Shown: positions 7,544 to 16,190, counted from the stretch's first letter. The stretch: DNA of 64,000 nucleotides from Massilia sp. erpn (GCF_024400215.1 NZ_CP053748.1:4030001-4094000); one strand, 5' to 3'. Numbers and translations: made by a program. Notes: a model not told the origin generated them from the letters alone.

Positions 7544-8020
7544 TCAGGGCACGGGCTGGCGCAGCAGTTCCAGCGGCAGCTCCAGGCGCGGCAAGGTCGG
7601 CGCGAAGCGGTGGCGCGTGGTCTTGTAAGGCAGCAGCACGCCTTGTTCGGCAAGGCGCTCCATCTCGCTGGCGGCGAAGGGCCGACCGGTGCTCCAGTGG
7701 CAGACCGATATCCGCCGGTCTTCATAGGAGAGCGGAATGCAGGGCAGCTGGCGCAGACCCAGCCGGTGCGCCACCGCCAGCCGGTGGTTGCCGTCCATGA
7801 TGTAGCCGGTGTTTTCCTCCACCGGCAGCGCGGTTGACCACATGCCTTCGGCCATGACGCGGCGCGCCAGCAGCTCTACCGCCTCGGCATCCACCGCCTC
7901 CGAGTAGCGGAAGAAGGGCAGCGCACGCAAGGCCACGGTATAGTTTTCAAAGCTGAACCAGTCGCTGTCCGCTGCCGCGCCGGGCGTGCAGAAAGCTGGA
8001 TCGGAGATGAGTCGGTTCAT
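7544..8020 (-). CDS. ParB/Srx-fold protein, SbnI/SerK-like free serine kinase
   Basis: A 158-residue protein, last gene of the ten-gene operon, starting at an ATG with AGGAG upstream and 10 bp after the preceding stop. The key motif is IMDGNHRLAVAHRLG at about 74-88; the DG(N/H)HR signature marks the ParB/sulfiredoxin-fold free L-serine kinases (SbnI of staphyloferrin B synthesis, archaeal SerK), which make O-phospho-L-serine. O-phosphoserine is the substrate of SbnA, and SbnA-like and SbnB-like genes lie upstream in this operon. It is shorter than SbnI (about 250 residues) and appears to contain only the catalytic core. ParB-type DNA binding is the alternative reading and is less likely in this setting. 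Confidence 0.72.
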   Translation of the reverse strand: MNRLISDPAFCTPGAAADSDWFSFENYTVALRALPFFRYSEAVDAEAVELLARRVMAEGMWSTALPVEENTGYIMDGNHRLAVAHRLGLRQLPCIPLSYEDRRISVCHWSTGRPFAASEMERLAEQGVLLPYKTTRHRFAPTLPRLELPLELLRQPVP

Positions 8021-8030
8021 CGAGGTTCTC

Positions 8031-8861
8031 CTAAACTTTGGGCAGGCATAGCGAATCGATGGCCAGCGAGGCGGCATCGGCCGGCTGCCAGTGCAGCATA
8101 TCGTCCTGGCGCGAGCGTGCGGTAGGGCGGGCCGGCACGCCCACCACGGTGGTATAAGGTGCGACATCGCCCAGCACCACGCTGCCGGCGCCGACCTTGG
8201 CGCCGACGCGGATGCGCACATTGCCCAGGACCTTGGCGCCGGCGCACAGCAGCACGCCGCGCTCCACCTTGGGATGGCGGTCGCCGCTTTCCTTGCCGGT
8301 GCCGCCCAGCGTGACGTCCTGGAACATCGAAACGTCATCGGCCACCACGCTGGTTTCTCCGATCACCACGCCGGTGGCGTGGTCGATAAACACGCCGGTG
8401 CCGATGCGCGCCGCCGGATGGATATCCACGCCGAATACTTCCGAGGCGCGCGCCTGGATATGGCTGGCCAGGCTGCGCCGTCCTTCCTGCCATAGCTCAT
8501 GCGCGATGCGGTAGGTCTGCAGGGCCTGAAAGCCCTTGTGGTTGGTGAAGGGGTGCACCAGGCTGTTGCAGGCCGGATCGCGCTCCACGGCGGCCAGCAG
8601 ATCGCGCCGGACAGCGTTGCCGAGGCCGCGCGCGCGCTGGCACACCTGCAGCGCCGGTGCATACAAATCCTCCTCGGGCAGCAGGGGCGCGGCCAGTTTG
8701 CCGGCGATCAGCCGCGCCAGCGCGCTTTCCAGGGACGGGCAGTTCAGAACGAGGACGCACAACAGGCTTTTGAGCAGCGGTTCCTGCCTTGCCGTTTCGG
8801 CTGCCTCGATGCGCAGCCTGCTCCAGACGGTATCGGACTCGGCCACCAGACGATCAAGCAT
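8031..8861 (-). CDS. cysE: Serine O-acetyltransferase (CysE family)
   Basis: A 276-residue enzyme, the usual CysE length. An N-terminal helical domain is followed by left-handed beta-helix hexapeptide repeats (IHPAARIGTGVFIDHATGVVIGETSVV), the active-site region FIDHATGVVIG with the catalytic His, and the loop VTLGGTGKESGDRHPK. It acetylates L-serine to O-acetylserine. The start is fixed by AAAGGAGA 7 bases before the ATG at 8861; a longer start at 8891 is not needed. Set inside a biosynthetic operon next to a serine kinase homologue, it is probably a pathway copy rather than the housekeeping cysteine enzyme: either it feeds an alternative acceptor step of the SbnA-like enzyme or it supplies another beta-substituted alanine. 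Confidence 0.88.
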   Translation of the reverse strand: MLDRLVAESDTVWSRLRIEAAETARQEPLLKSLLCVLVLNCPSLESALARLIAGKLAAPLLPEEDLYAPALQVCQRARGLGNAVRRDLLAAVERDPACNSLVHPFTNHKGFQALQTYRIAHELWQEGRRSLASHIQARASEVFGVDIHPAARIGTGVFIDHATGVVIGETSVVADDVSMFQDVTLGGTGKESGDRHPKVERGVLLCAGAKVLGNVRIRVGAKVGAGSVVLGDVAPYTTVVGVPARPTARSRQDDMLHWQPADAASLAIDSLCLPKV

Positions 8862-8925
8862 CTTTGTCTCCTTTGCGGATGCCTGTGGCATCCTGTGTGT
8901 ATTGGGATCGGACCCGCGCCATGCT

Positions 8926-10737
8926 TCAGGCGTAGCTGCGGCCGGCCGGCTGCCCTGCCTCGCGTTCCCGGCCGCAGGCCGCCAGCACCGCTTGCGCGAT
9001 GCGGTGGGCGTCCATGAAGGCGCGCGAGTAGGCGCCGGAAGAGGGAACGTAATGGTTGTAGTAAGTCGAGCCTTCGGCCAGGGGACCCAGCACCCATAGG
9101 TTGTCGGCGCAGCGTCCTTGCGCGTCGATGGCGCGCCCCTGGCCATCGGTGCGCACGCCGAAGCCGCTGCCGTCCAGGCATTGCAGCAGTTGCGCGCGGC
9201 GCAGGCTGGCCACGGCCTCGGGCTGCTGCTCGGGATGGCGATTGTCGGGGATGCGGGCGGCGACCAGGTAGTCCATGGCAAGCGGCTGCGCCTCCTCGTC
9301 CAGCCACAGCGTGGCGCCTGCGCCGCGGCGCTCCACGCGCCGCACGCGCGCCAGCCGCAGCACGCCCGCCGACAGCAGGGCCAGCAGCTCTTCATGCCGC
9401 TCCTTCTGCGGGCCGGCCACCAGCTGGTTGACCAGCGGCGCATAGCTCTGGAAGAACAGGCGCTGCGAGGCCGGCGTCAGGCCCCGATCGTCGATCACGC
9501 GGCGCAGCTGCTCGCGGCAGTCGCGCCAGACTTCGGCGGCGGCTTTCACGGGACTGTTGGCCAGGCCGCACGCGCTGTCGCGCAAATCCTGTTCGATAAA
9601 GGCGCGCATCCAGTTCTGATAGCCGGCGCCGTGCGCCGCCATCGGCAGTTCGGTCATCAGCAGCGTGCCGAGATCGAAGGGGCTGAAGCGGCAGGCCAGC
9701 ACCTGCAGTTCCTTATCCAGCCGGCCGGCGCGGAACCAGGCGCCGATGCGCGCGCGCAGCGCCTCGTCGCGCGCCGTCGTGCCGTAGTAGGCCGCGATCA
9801 TTTCCGCCTTCAGCAGCGGCAGCACCTGGGCTTCGAAATCGATGCCTAGCGGATGCTGGCGGCGCAATTCGGCCACCGCCTCCAGCGTCAGCGCCACGGG
9901 CGGAGCGCGGCGCTGGCCGGGCGCGATGTCGGGACGGGTACGGAAGGGCAGGCCGCTGCGCGAATACATCACGATGCGCGCTTCCCGGCCCGAAGGCTGG
10001 TAGCGTAGCGTGCCGTCGGCATCGCGCCGGTAGCTGCCGCCCACGCCCACGGTCAGCGCGGCCAGGGCGTCCATCGCGGCCAGGCCCAGTCCTTCCAGCG
10101 CCACGCCGGCGCCCGGCGCGGCAAGCGGCGGCGCCGTGTGAACGGCCGGCCGCCGGCCGCTATGGCCCATGCTCAGTACCACGGCGTCGGCCTGCCGCGC
10201 CATGCCGGAGGGCGTGCTGAGAATGTAGCCGATGCCGTCGCCGTGGGCGATGTCCGATACGCGCTCGGCGATGTGGTGCACACTGACGTTGGGCGGCAGG
10301 CCGGCCAGGATGTGGCGGTAAGCCCAGACCAGGTATTCGCCCAGCCAGCCGCGCGGCAGAAAATCGGCCGGACCGGCCGGCTGCGCTGGCTCGCCGGCGC
10401 AGCGCGGCGGGCGGCAGGGCCGGCCCTTGTACTCCACGCACCACTGGTAAAAGCCCGGCCCGGCGCGGCCGGGCTGGCCCGCCAGGGCGTCGTCGTCGGG
10501 GAAGATGGAGAGCTGGCTGGCCACCGTGTTCAGCATCAGGTAATCGGGCTGGCCGGGCGAGTGCAGGCCTGGTCCCGGCTCCTGCGGATCGAAGACCAGC
10601 ACCTCGACGCGGTGCTGGCTGCCCGCGGCCAGCGCCGCCACCCTTTCCAGCACGCTCAGCCCGCGCGAGCCGCAGCCCACGATGGCCAGCTGATAGGGGC
10701 GCCCGGCGGAGCCCGGCATGGGGCCGCGGCTCACCAT
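8926..10737 (-). CDS. Large FAD/NAD(P)-binding oxidoreductase, NAD_binding_9 type
   Basis: A 603-residue flavoprotein. The dinucleotide-binding motif is at the N-terminus (IVGCGSRGLSVLERVA, about 18-33), followed by an early PDYLMLNTVASQLS segment typical of the large single-chain FAD/NAD(P)-binding family of unassigned enzymes. A C-terminal GPLAEGSTYYNHYVPSSGAY block, of the type that closes over FAD, ends the protein. There is no signal peptide. The start ATG at 10737 follows GAGGAGG and overlaps the end of the SbnB-like gene by 7 bp. Enzymes of this family have been linked to amine or amino acid oxidation in natural product clusters, but I cannot assign the reaction. Its place in the operon suggests oxidation of the diaminopropionate or hydrazine intermediate. 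Confidence 0.75.
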   Translation of the reverse strand: MVSRGPMPGSAGRPYQLAIVGCGSRGLSVLERVAALAAGSQHRVEVLVFDPQEPGPGLHSPGQPDYLMLNTVASQLSIFPDDDALAGQPGRAGPGFYQWCVEYKGRPCRPPRCAGEPAQPAGPADFLPRGWLGEYLVWAYRHILAGLPPNVSVHHIAERVSDIAHGDGIGYILSTPSGMARQADAVVLSMGHSGRRPAVHTAPPLAAPGAGVALEGLGLAAMDALAALTVGVGGSYRRDADGTLRYQPSGREARIVMYSRSGLPFRTRPDIAPGQRRAPPVALTLEAVAELRRQHPLGIDFEAQVLPLLKAEMIAAYYGTTARDEALRARIGAWFRAGRLDKELQVLACRFSPFDLGTLLMTELPMAAHGAGYQNWMRAFIEQDLRDSACGLANSPVKAAAEVWRDCREQLRRVIDDRGLTPASQRLFFQSYAPLVNQLVAGPQKERHEELLALLSAGVLRLARVRRVERRGAGATLWLDEEAQPLAMDYLVAARIPDNRHPEQQPEAVASLRRAQLLQCLDGSGFGVRTDGQGRAIDAQGRCADNLWVLGPLAEGSTYYNHYVPSSGAYSRAFMDAHRIAQAVLAACGREREAGQPAGRSYA

Positions 10738-11735
10738 CTTGCCTCCTCGGCGAAGAAGTGCTCGATCGCCACCGTGTCCGGCGCCTGGCGCGCCTCGGCC
10801 AGCACCAGGCGCGCCAGCTCCAGATCGAGCACGCCCAGGCCGAACGGCGAAAAGATCAGCGGGCGGCTGCGGTCCAGTTCGAATTCACCGCGCATCAGGG
10901 CGGCCAGACTGCCCTTCATGAAGGCGCGCGTGCCGCTCAACTGCTCGGCCAGATGGGGCGAGGTGCCGGCCTTCATGCAATGCTCGACGTCGTCGCAGAT
11001 GTTTTCCGCTGCCAGGATCAATTCCGGCGCGATGTCGCGCAGCGAGATGTTCAGCACGATCTGGCCGGGACGGAAATGGAAGGGTGGCTGCACATACGGT
11101 TCGCCCGCGGTGGTGGCGAAGACCACGAGATCGGCTTGCAAGGCTTGCTCCAGGCTGCCGCCCTGCACGGCCGGAAAGTCCTGCCGGCGCAGCCAGGCCT
11201 GCAGCGCGTCGGCCGACGCCGGATCGGCGTCGTGCACGATGGCCTGGCCGATGGCCCAGCGCTCCACGCGCAGCATGCGCGCGATATTGCGGGCAATGAC
11301 GCCGGCGCCGATGAAGCTGACGCTGGCGCAATGGCGCTGGCGCCCGTTCATCCACCATGCACCCAAGACGGCCGAGGCGGCGGTGCGCACGGCGCTGATC
11401 TGCGCCCCTTCCATGCAGGCGATGGGATAGCCGGTGCGGCGGTCGTTGAGTACGATCACTGCCGAGGCGCGCGGCAAGCCTTGTTCGGTATTGGCGGGAA
11501 AGCTGGAAATCCACTTGATGCCGGCCACGCCGTCCGCGCCTTCGATGGCGCCGGGCAGGGCGATGATGCGGTTGCGCGGCTCGCTGGGAAAGCGCAGGAA
11601 ATAGCTGTCCGGGTTGATGGTCTGCCCGGCATGATGGCGCAGATAGGCCTGGCCAACGCGCTCGGCCATGCCCGCCAGATGGTCATCCAGGATCTGCCTG
11701 ACCCGGGCGCCGGGAATCACATGGAATTCGAACAT
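10731..11735 (-). CDS. SbnB-like N-(1-amino-1-carboxy-2-ethyl)glutamate dehydrogenase
   Basis: A 334-residue member of the ornithine cyclodeaminase/mu-crystallin family, the same length as SbnB (about 336). The substrate part contains GIKWISSFP (72-80), and the Rossmann NAD site is FIGAGVIARNIARML (141-155). SbnB oxidatively cleaves ACEGA to L-2,3-diaminopropionate and 2-oxoglutarate. The SbnA-like gene immediately before it, overlapping by 19 bp, makes that assignment strong; an ornithine or lysine cyclodeaminase would not be expected next to SbnA. The start ATG at 11735 has AAAGGA upstream, inside the sbnA-like coding end, indicating translational coupling. Confidence 0.88.
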   Translation of the reverse strand: MFEFHVIPGARVRQILDDHLAGMAERVGQAYLRHHAGQTINPDSYFLRFPSEPRNRIIALPGAIEGADGVAGIKWISSFPANTEQGLPRASAVIVLNDRRTGYPIACMEGAQISAVRTAASAVLGAWWMNGRQRHCASVSFIGAGVIARNIARMLRVERWAIGQAIVHDADPASADALQAWLRRQDFPAVQGGSLEQALQADLVVFATTAGEPYVQPPFHFRPGQIVLNISLRDIAPELILAAENICDDVEHCMKAGTSPHLAEQLSGTRAFMKGSLAALMRGEFELDRSRPLIFSPFGLGVLDLELARLVLAEARQAPDTVAIEHFFAEEARW

Positions 11736-12745
11736 TCGATTTTTCCTTTATAGGTGGTGACCAGGGCGCGCAGGCTGGCGTCCACGCCGTTGGCCGGCAG
11801 GGCTGCCAGCGCGTTGGCGCCGAACTTCTCGCGCACCCATTCGTCGTTGTAAATGGTGTCCAGGTAGCGTTCGCCCGCGTCGGGCGAGATGGCGACGATG
11901 GTGGCGTCGCGCGGCAGTTCCTGGGCCAGGGCGGCCACGCCGGCCAGCACGGTGCCGGTCGAGCCGCCGGCCAGGATGCCGTTGCTGCGCGCCAGCCAGC
12001 GGCAGATGGCGATGGCGGCGCGCTCGTCGACCATCTGGCAGCGTCCGATGCCGGCCGGATCGAAGATCGGCGGGCGCTGGCTGGACCCCAGGCCGGGGAT
12101 GAAGCGCTTGCCTGGCGCCAGGCCGAACGTCACCGACCCCTTGCTGTCGACCGCGATGATTTCGGTGCGTGGCGAGTGGCGCCGGAAATACTGCACGCAG
12201 CCCATCAGCGTGCCGCTGGTGCCGGCGCCCACGAACAGATAGTCCAGCGCCGGGAAGGCGATGTGGATGGAGCGGGCCGTGGTGCTGGCGTGGGCCTGGG
12301 CGTTGGCCGGATTGCTGTATTGATTGAGCCACAGATAGTCCGGATTGCGCGCCACCGCGTCCTTGACGTAGCGGATGCGGGTGCCGAGAAAGCCGCCGTT
12401 CTCGTCGCGCTCCGTGACCTTGACCACCTGCGCGCCGTAGGCTTCCATCAGCCTGATATTGTGCGCATTGGTGTTGGGGTCGACCACGCAGATGAAGCGG
12501 TAGCCGCGCTCGGCGCACACCAGGCTCAGGGCCACGCCCAGGTTGCCCGACGACGATTCGATCAGGGTGGTGTCGGGCGTGATGGCGCGCTGCTCGGCGT
12601 AGTGTTCGATCAGGCCGATGGCCGTTTTCATCTTGATCGAGCCGGCCGGATTGCAGGACTCCAGCTTGAGATTCAGGTTGCTCAGGCCCAGGCCGCTCAG
12701 GCGTACGAAGTTGGAGTCGCCGATGATGTGAGAGACGCAGTTCAT
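11717..12745 (-). CDS. SbnA-like PLP-dependent ACEGA synthase (2,3-diaminopropionate pathway)
   Basis: A 342-residue fold-type II PLP enzyme of the cysteine synthase family. The PLP lysine is in NPAGSIKMK (Lys38), the substrate loop is ESSSGNLG (63-70) and the phosphate cradle GAGTSGT is at 173-179. The NPAGSIK(M/T)K form is characteristic of SbnA, which joins O-phosphoserine and glutamate to give N-(1-amino-1-carboxy-2-ethyl)glutamate; true cysteine synthases read NPTGSVKDR. Both the SbnB partner and a serine kinase homologue are in the operon. The start ATG at 12745 follows GGAG. No siderophore (NIS) synthetase accompanies it, so the diaminopropionate is used for something other than staphyloferrin B. 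Confidence 0.88.
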   Translation of the reverse strand: MNCVSHIIGDSNFVRLSGLGLSNLNLKLESCNPAGSIKMKTAIGLIEHYAEQRAITPDTTLIESSSGNLGVALSLVCAERGYRFICVVDPNTNAHNIRLMEAYGAQVVKVTERDENGGFLGTRIRYVKDAVARNPDYLWLNQYSNPANAQAHASTTARSIHIAFPALDYLFVGAGTSGTLMGCVQYFRRHSPRTEIIAVDSKGSVTFGLAPGKRFIPGLGSSQRPPIFDPAGIGRCQMVDERAAIAICRWLARSNGILAGGSTGTVLAGVAALAQELPRDATIVAISPDAGERYLDTIYNDEWVREKFGANALAALPANGVDASLRALVTTYKGKIECSNSM

Positions 12746-12759
12746 TGTCGCTCCGGTAT

Positions 12760-14085
12760 TCAGGCCGCCTGCGCCGAACGCAGGCCGGTTTCGCGCTGCG
12801 CCGCCAGCAAGCCTTCCAGCAGCGCCTGCGCGCGCACCGCCACCATGGAGAACGATTGCGCGTCGCTGATGCCGTGGGTTTTCTCGGAAGTGCCGTTGGC
12901 GAAGATGGCGATGCCCTGGGCGTGGCGCAGGCCGACGCGGTACTGGCGGTCTACCATCATGCTGCCGTCCGCATCGCGCTCCAGCCAGGGCTGGAGCATG
13001 GCCAGCAGCGGCGGAATCGGCGGCTGCTCGTAGCCCGTGCCGAGCACGATGGCGTCCACCACGATGGTGCTGGTCTTGCCGGTGTTGCTGTCGCGCAGGG
13101 TAACGGCGTAGGCCTTGCCCAGCGCCTCCACCGCCTCCACCGCCGACCAGGCATGCGGCTCGTAGCGGCGCTGGCCCGTCACCTCGCCCTCGTACAGGAA
13201 GGAATACAGAGCCTGGCTTTCGTCGGCGTCGACGCCGGCGTAGTTGGTGCTGCGGATATCGTCGAAAACGCGGGTGCGCGCGGCGGGATCGAGGTGGTGG
13301 AAGTAGTCGACCTGCTCGGGCAGGAAGGCGAGATTGGGGAACTGGCCTTGCTGGCCGACGCGGAAGCCGACACCGCCATGCACCGAGTGCACGTGGGTGG
13401 TGGGCGCCCGGCCCAGCAGATGCGCCACCGCCTCGCCGGCGCTTTGGCCGGAACCGACCACCAGCCAGCGCTGCGGCAGCGGACCGCTGCCCAGCGAGAC
13501 CTTCTTCAGATAGTCGCTGGTGTGGAACACGCCGTCGCCCAGGTGGGGCTGGAAGACCTGCGGAATGCGCGGCAGGCTGCCGTTGGAGAGCACCAGGCGC
13601 CGCGTGCGGTAGCTGCCGTGCGCCGTGATCACGTCCACCGCGCGCAGCTTGCCGTCCTCGGTGTGCGGCAGCACTTCCAGCACGCCTTCGTCATACGCCA
13701 CGTAGTCCGTCAGCTGGGCGGACGCCCAGGCAATATAATCCGACCATTCGACGCGGCTGGCCGGGCGGCCCAGCAGGCCGAATTTGAACAGGCGGCCTTT
13801 TTCCTTCAGATACATGGCGAAGGAGAAGCGGCTGCGCGGATTGCGCGGCGTGACCAGGTCGCGCAGTAGATGATGGTTGATATCCGTGCCGGACAGCAGA
13901 AAATCGCCATGCCAGGCGGTGTTTTTGGCGCGCTCGAAAAAGCGCACGCCGGCAAAGGCCTGCCGGCCGTTCTCCTCGGCGTGGTCGGCGATGGCGCAGG
14001 CCAGGGCGATGCCGGCCGGGCCGAAACCGGCCGCCGCGACTTCCAGCTCGTGTGGGCCGCTCGTGTTGTGAATGGATCCGCTCAT
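12760..14085 (-). CDS. SidA/IucD/PvdA-family amino acid N-hydroxylase
   Basis: A 441-residue flavin N-monooxygenase when started at the ATG at 14085, which has GGAAGGAAGG directly upstream; the frame is open a little further but that part is not needed. The FAD motif is AAGFGPAGIALA (18-29), the NADPH motif is VVGSGQSAGEAV (209-220), and the family's late signature LGTGYEQPP is present. These enzymes hydroxylate the terminal amine of lysine or ornithine. In hydrazine pathways (for example Spb38 in s56-p1, and its formycin, pyrazofurin and triacsin counterparts) a lysine N6-hydroxylase of this family makes the hydroxylamine joined to an amino acid by the MetRS/cupin pair. Those partners are here in the same operon. 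Lysine is the default guess; diaminopropionate is an open alternative. Confidence 0.85.
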   Translation of the reverse strand: MSGSIHNTSGPHELEVAAAGFGPAGIALACAIADHAEENGRQAFAGVRFFERAKNTAWHGDFLLSGTDINHHLLRDLVTPRNPRSRFSFAMYLKEKGRLFKFGLLGRPASRVEWSDYIAWASAQLTDYVAYDEGVLEVLPHTEDGKLRAVDVITAHGSYRTRRLVLSNGSLPRIPQVFQPHLGDGVFHTSDYLKKVSLGSGPLPQRWLVVGSGQSAGEAVAHLLGRAPTTHVHSVHGGVGFRVGQQGQFPNLAFLPEQVDYFHHLDPAARTRVFDDIRSTNYAGVDADESQALYSFLYEGEVTGQRRYEPHAWSAVEAVEALGKAYAVTLRDSNTGKTSTIVVDAIVLGTGYEQPPIPPLLAMLQPWLERDADGSMMVDRQYRVGLRHAQGIAIFANGTSEKTHGISDAQSFSMVAVRAQALLEGLLAAQRETGLRSAQAA

Positions 14086-14101
14086 ATCCTTCCTTCCAGT
14101 T

Positions 14102-15079
14102 TTATTGGTTTGATGTGTCCTGGCCCAGCGGGGCAAGGATGGCGTGTTCCCGCAGCGCGCCGCCGCCGTGCCGCCACAGCGATACCTGCGCGTGCAGGTT
14201 TTCGCCGGCGGCGAAGCGGATGGCGCCCAGCGGACTGGCGAACTCGCGTTCGCGCAGTGTCTGCAGCAGAGCCGGACCCGATAGGGGCGCCGGGCTGGCT
14301 TGCGCCGCCTGTTCCAGCACGGCGAAGGCGGCCAGCGTTTCCAGCGTGTACAGCAAGGGCGGGGCGCCGAAGAAGGCCTGGCAGGGCGTCAGCGCCGCCG
14401 CCGCCATCCCGGCCGGAAAGCTCAGCACCGATACCTCGCCCGGCATTTCCAGCTGCGCGGTGAGTGCGGGCGAGGCGGCATCGTCGGTGAAATACAGGGG
14501 CAGGGCGTTGCCGGCGGCGCGCTGCTCCAGCAAAAAAGCGCGGCTGGCCTTGAGCCGGCCGCAATACACGCCGGCCTGGGCCTGGCGCCAGTCCGGCAGC
14601 GGCTGCAGTCCGGCCGCCAGCAGCGCTTCATGCAGTTCTTCCAGCTGGCTGCGGCCATGCAGGCTGTCGTCACCGGCCAGGCAGACGCGCTGCAAGCCTT
14701 GCCCGCGCAGCAGGGCGGCGGCATGGCGCGCCAGCACCCGGTCCGAGGCGCAGATGCGCAAGGCGGTGCTGCCTTGCCGCGTCAGGTCGGCGCGGGTGGA
14801 GGCGGGCAGCAGCAGCGTCAGGCCGGCGCTGCGGTAATGCGCCAGCGCCGCTTCCGCCGAGGCCGAGGCGAAATGCCCGATCACGGCGTGAACGCCAGCC
14901 TCGATAAAGGCCGCCGCCGCCCGCGCACCACCTTCGGCGCTGGCGCCGTCGTCGTAAAACAGCAGCTCGGCGCGGCGGATGCCGGGCAGGGTGCAGGCCG
15001 CCAGATGTACGCCGTGCAGGAAGCCGCGCGCATGGACGGTGCTGTCCACCTGCAGGGCGGCGCAGACGCCGATGCGCAT
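14102..15079 (-). CDS. Periplasmic-binding-fold protein without signal peptide
   Basis: A 325-residue protein with the type 1 periplasmic binding fold of branched-chain amino acid and amide receptors (LivJ/AmiC-like). Seen are the first strand MRIGVCAAL, a G-(V/I)-HAVIGHFAS segment followed by a late 'LTLLLPAST' strand, and the domain-swap region RVCLAGDDSLHGRSQ. No export signal precedes it: the ATG at 15079 overlaps the oxidase stop codon (ATGA), and the longer open frame upstream is the shadow of that gene. A cytoplasmic binding-fold protein in a biosynthetic operon may be a ligand sensor, as AmiC is, or a carrier, but no regulatory partner is adjacent. The function is unknown. Confidence 0.7.
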   Translation of the reverse strand: MRIGVCAALQVDSTVHARGFLHGVHLAACTLPGIRRAELLFYDDGASAEGGARAAAAFIEAGVHAVIGHFASASAEAALAHYRSAGLTLLLPASTRADLTRQGSTALRICASDRVLARHAAALLRGQGLQRVCLAGDDSLHGRSQLEELHEALLAAGLQPLPDWRQAQAGVYCGRLKASRAFLLEQRAAGNALPLYFTDDAASPALTAQLEMPGEVSVLSFPAGMAAAALTPCQAFFGAPPLLYTLETLAAFAVLEQAAQASPAPLSGPALLQTLREREFASPLGAIRFAAGENLHAQVSLWRHGGGALREHAILAPLGQDTSNQ

Positions 15080-16185
15080 CACGCTCCCCCTCCCAGGCGC
15101 GCCGGCGAACAGGCTTGCAGCATGGCTTGCTGGCTGGGCGCGGGCGGCCGGCCGCCCAGGCGGCGCTGCACGTCGGCGGCGACCAGTTCGGCTACCGCCG
15201 GCGCCATCTTGTAGCCGACGCCGCAAAAGCCGCTTGCCAGGTAAAGCCGTTCGGCGCCATCGGCAAAGCCGATGGCGGGACGGCCATCGTCGACGTAGGC
15301 GTCATAGGCCACCGTGGTGCCCAGGCTCTGCAAAGCGCCGCAGTCGAAGCCCAGCATGGCAAGGCGCTGGCGCGCATCGTCTTCGTTGCCGCCAGGGCTG
15401 CGGTCGAGCTGCGCCAGGCCGGCGGCGCGGCTGCGGATCTGGCCGCCGACCTGGATGGCCGACGGTCCCAATGGCAGCACATAAGTGCCGGCGGCGTGCG
15501 CGATCAGGGGGCGCAGCGGCACCTGGTGCGTGACGAAGCGCGTGAAGGGAATGCTGCGCGCGTGCACCAGGCCGGGCGGCCGGCCCTGCGGGGCGCGCGC
15601 GCCGCAGGCGTCGATCACCACCTCGGCGCTCAGTTGCATGCCGCCGGCCTGCACCAGCGCGGCCTGCGCCGTGGCGTGGTAGGCCTCCACCGGTAGATGG
15701 TCGTGCAGCGCGGCCCGTTCCCGCACATAGGCCGCCAGACGCGCCACATAGCCATGCACGTCGGAGATGCCGCCCTCCGGCTCCACCAGCGCCGCCAGCG
15801 GATGGACCGGATGGGGGGCCAGCGCCAGACCGGCGGCTGCGGCCACGTCGCTGTCGACCCGCAGGCTGTCGCCGGCGCTCTCCAGCAGCTCGCGGCAGGC
15901 AGCGGGCAAAACCAGGTGGGCCGCGCCGCAGCGGCGCAACGCCGCCGCGAAGGCCGCGCGCACCACGCCCGATTGCGGCCAGGGCGGTGCGGCCGCGGCC
16001 AGACGCGCGCGCAGCGGATCGCTGTCCATCTGGCGCACGATGCCGCCGGTATAGCGCGTTGCCCCCTGCGCCCCGGCGCAGCCGCGCTCGAGCAGCGCCA
16101 CGCTGACGCCGGCTTCGGCCAGCGCGGCGGCGATGGAAGCGCCGATGGCGCCGGCCCCGATGACGATCACCTGGTAAGTAGCCAT
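15079..16185 (-). CDS. DAO-family FAD-dependent amino acid oxidase
   Basis: A 368-residue flavoprotein of the glycine/D-amino acid oxidase family. The GAGAIG dinucleotide motif is at 10-15 after a short first strand, and a C-terminal block LYLASGFCGVGYKMAPAVAELVA contacts FAD. Start ATG at 16185, 5 bp after the MetRS-like stop. In s56-p1 synthesis an oxidase of this family (Spb39) cleaves the lysine-glycine hydrazine adduct to hydrazinoacetate and a semialdehyde. Position between the MetRS-like and hydroxylase genes supports the same step here. The substrate residue side of the adduct is not predictable from sequence. Confidence 0.82.
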   Translation of the reverse strand: MATYQVIVIGAGAIGASIAAALAEAGVSVALLERGCAGAQGATRYTGGIVRQMDSDPLRARLAAAAPPWPQSGVVRAAFAAALRRCGAAHLVLPAACRELLESAGDSLRVDSDVAAAAGLALAPHPVHPLAALVEPEGGISDVHGYVARLAAYVRERAALHDHLPVEAYHATAQAALVQAGGMQLSAEVVIDACGARAPQGRPPGLVHARSIPFTRFVTHQVPLRPLIAHAAGTYVLPLGPSAIQVGGQIRSRAAGLAQLDRSPGGNEDDARQRLAMLGFDCGALQSLGTTVAYDAYVDDGRPAIGFADGAERLYLASGFCGVGYKMAPAVAELVAADVQRRLGGRPPAPSQQAMLQACSPARLGGGA

Positions 16186-16190
16186 GGCGT

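Noticed and set aside
10731..14085. Staphyloferrin-type siderophore cluster
   Set aside because: SbnA/SbnB-like and hydroxylase genes suggest it, but there is no NIS or NRPS synthetase, citrate synthase or siderophore receptor, and the MetRS/cupin/oxidase set points elsewhere.
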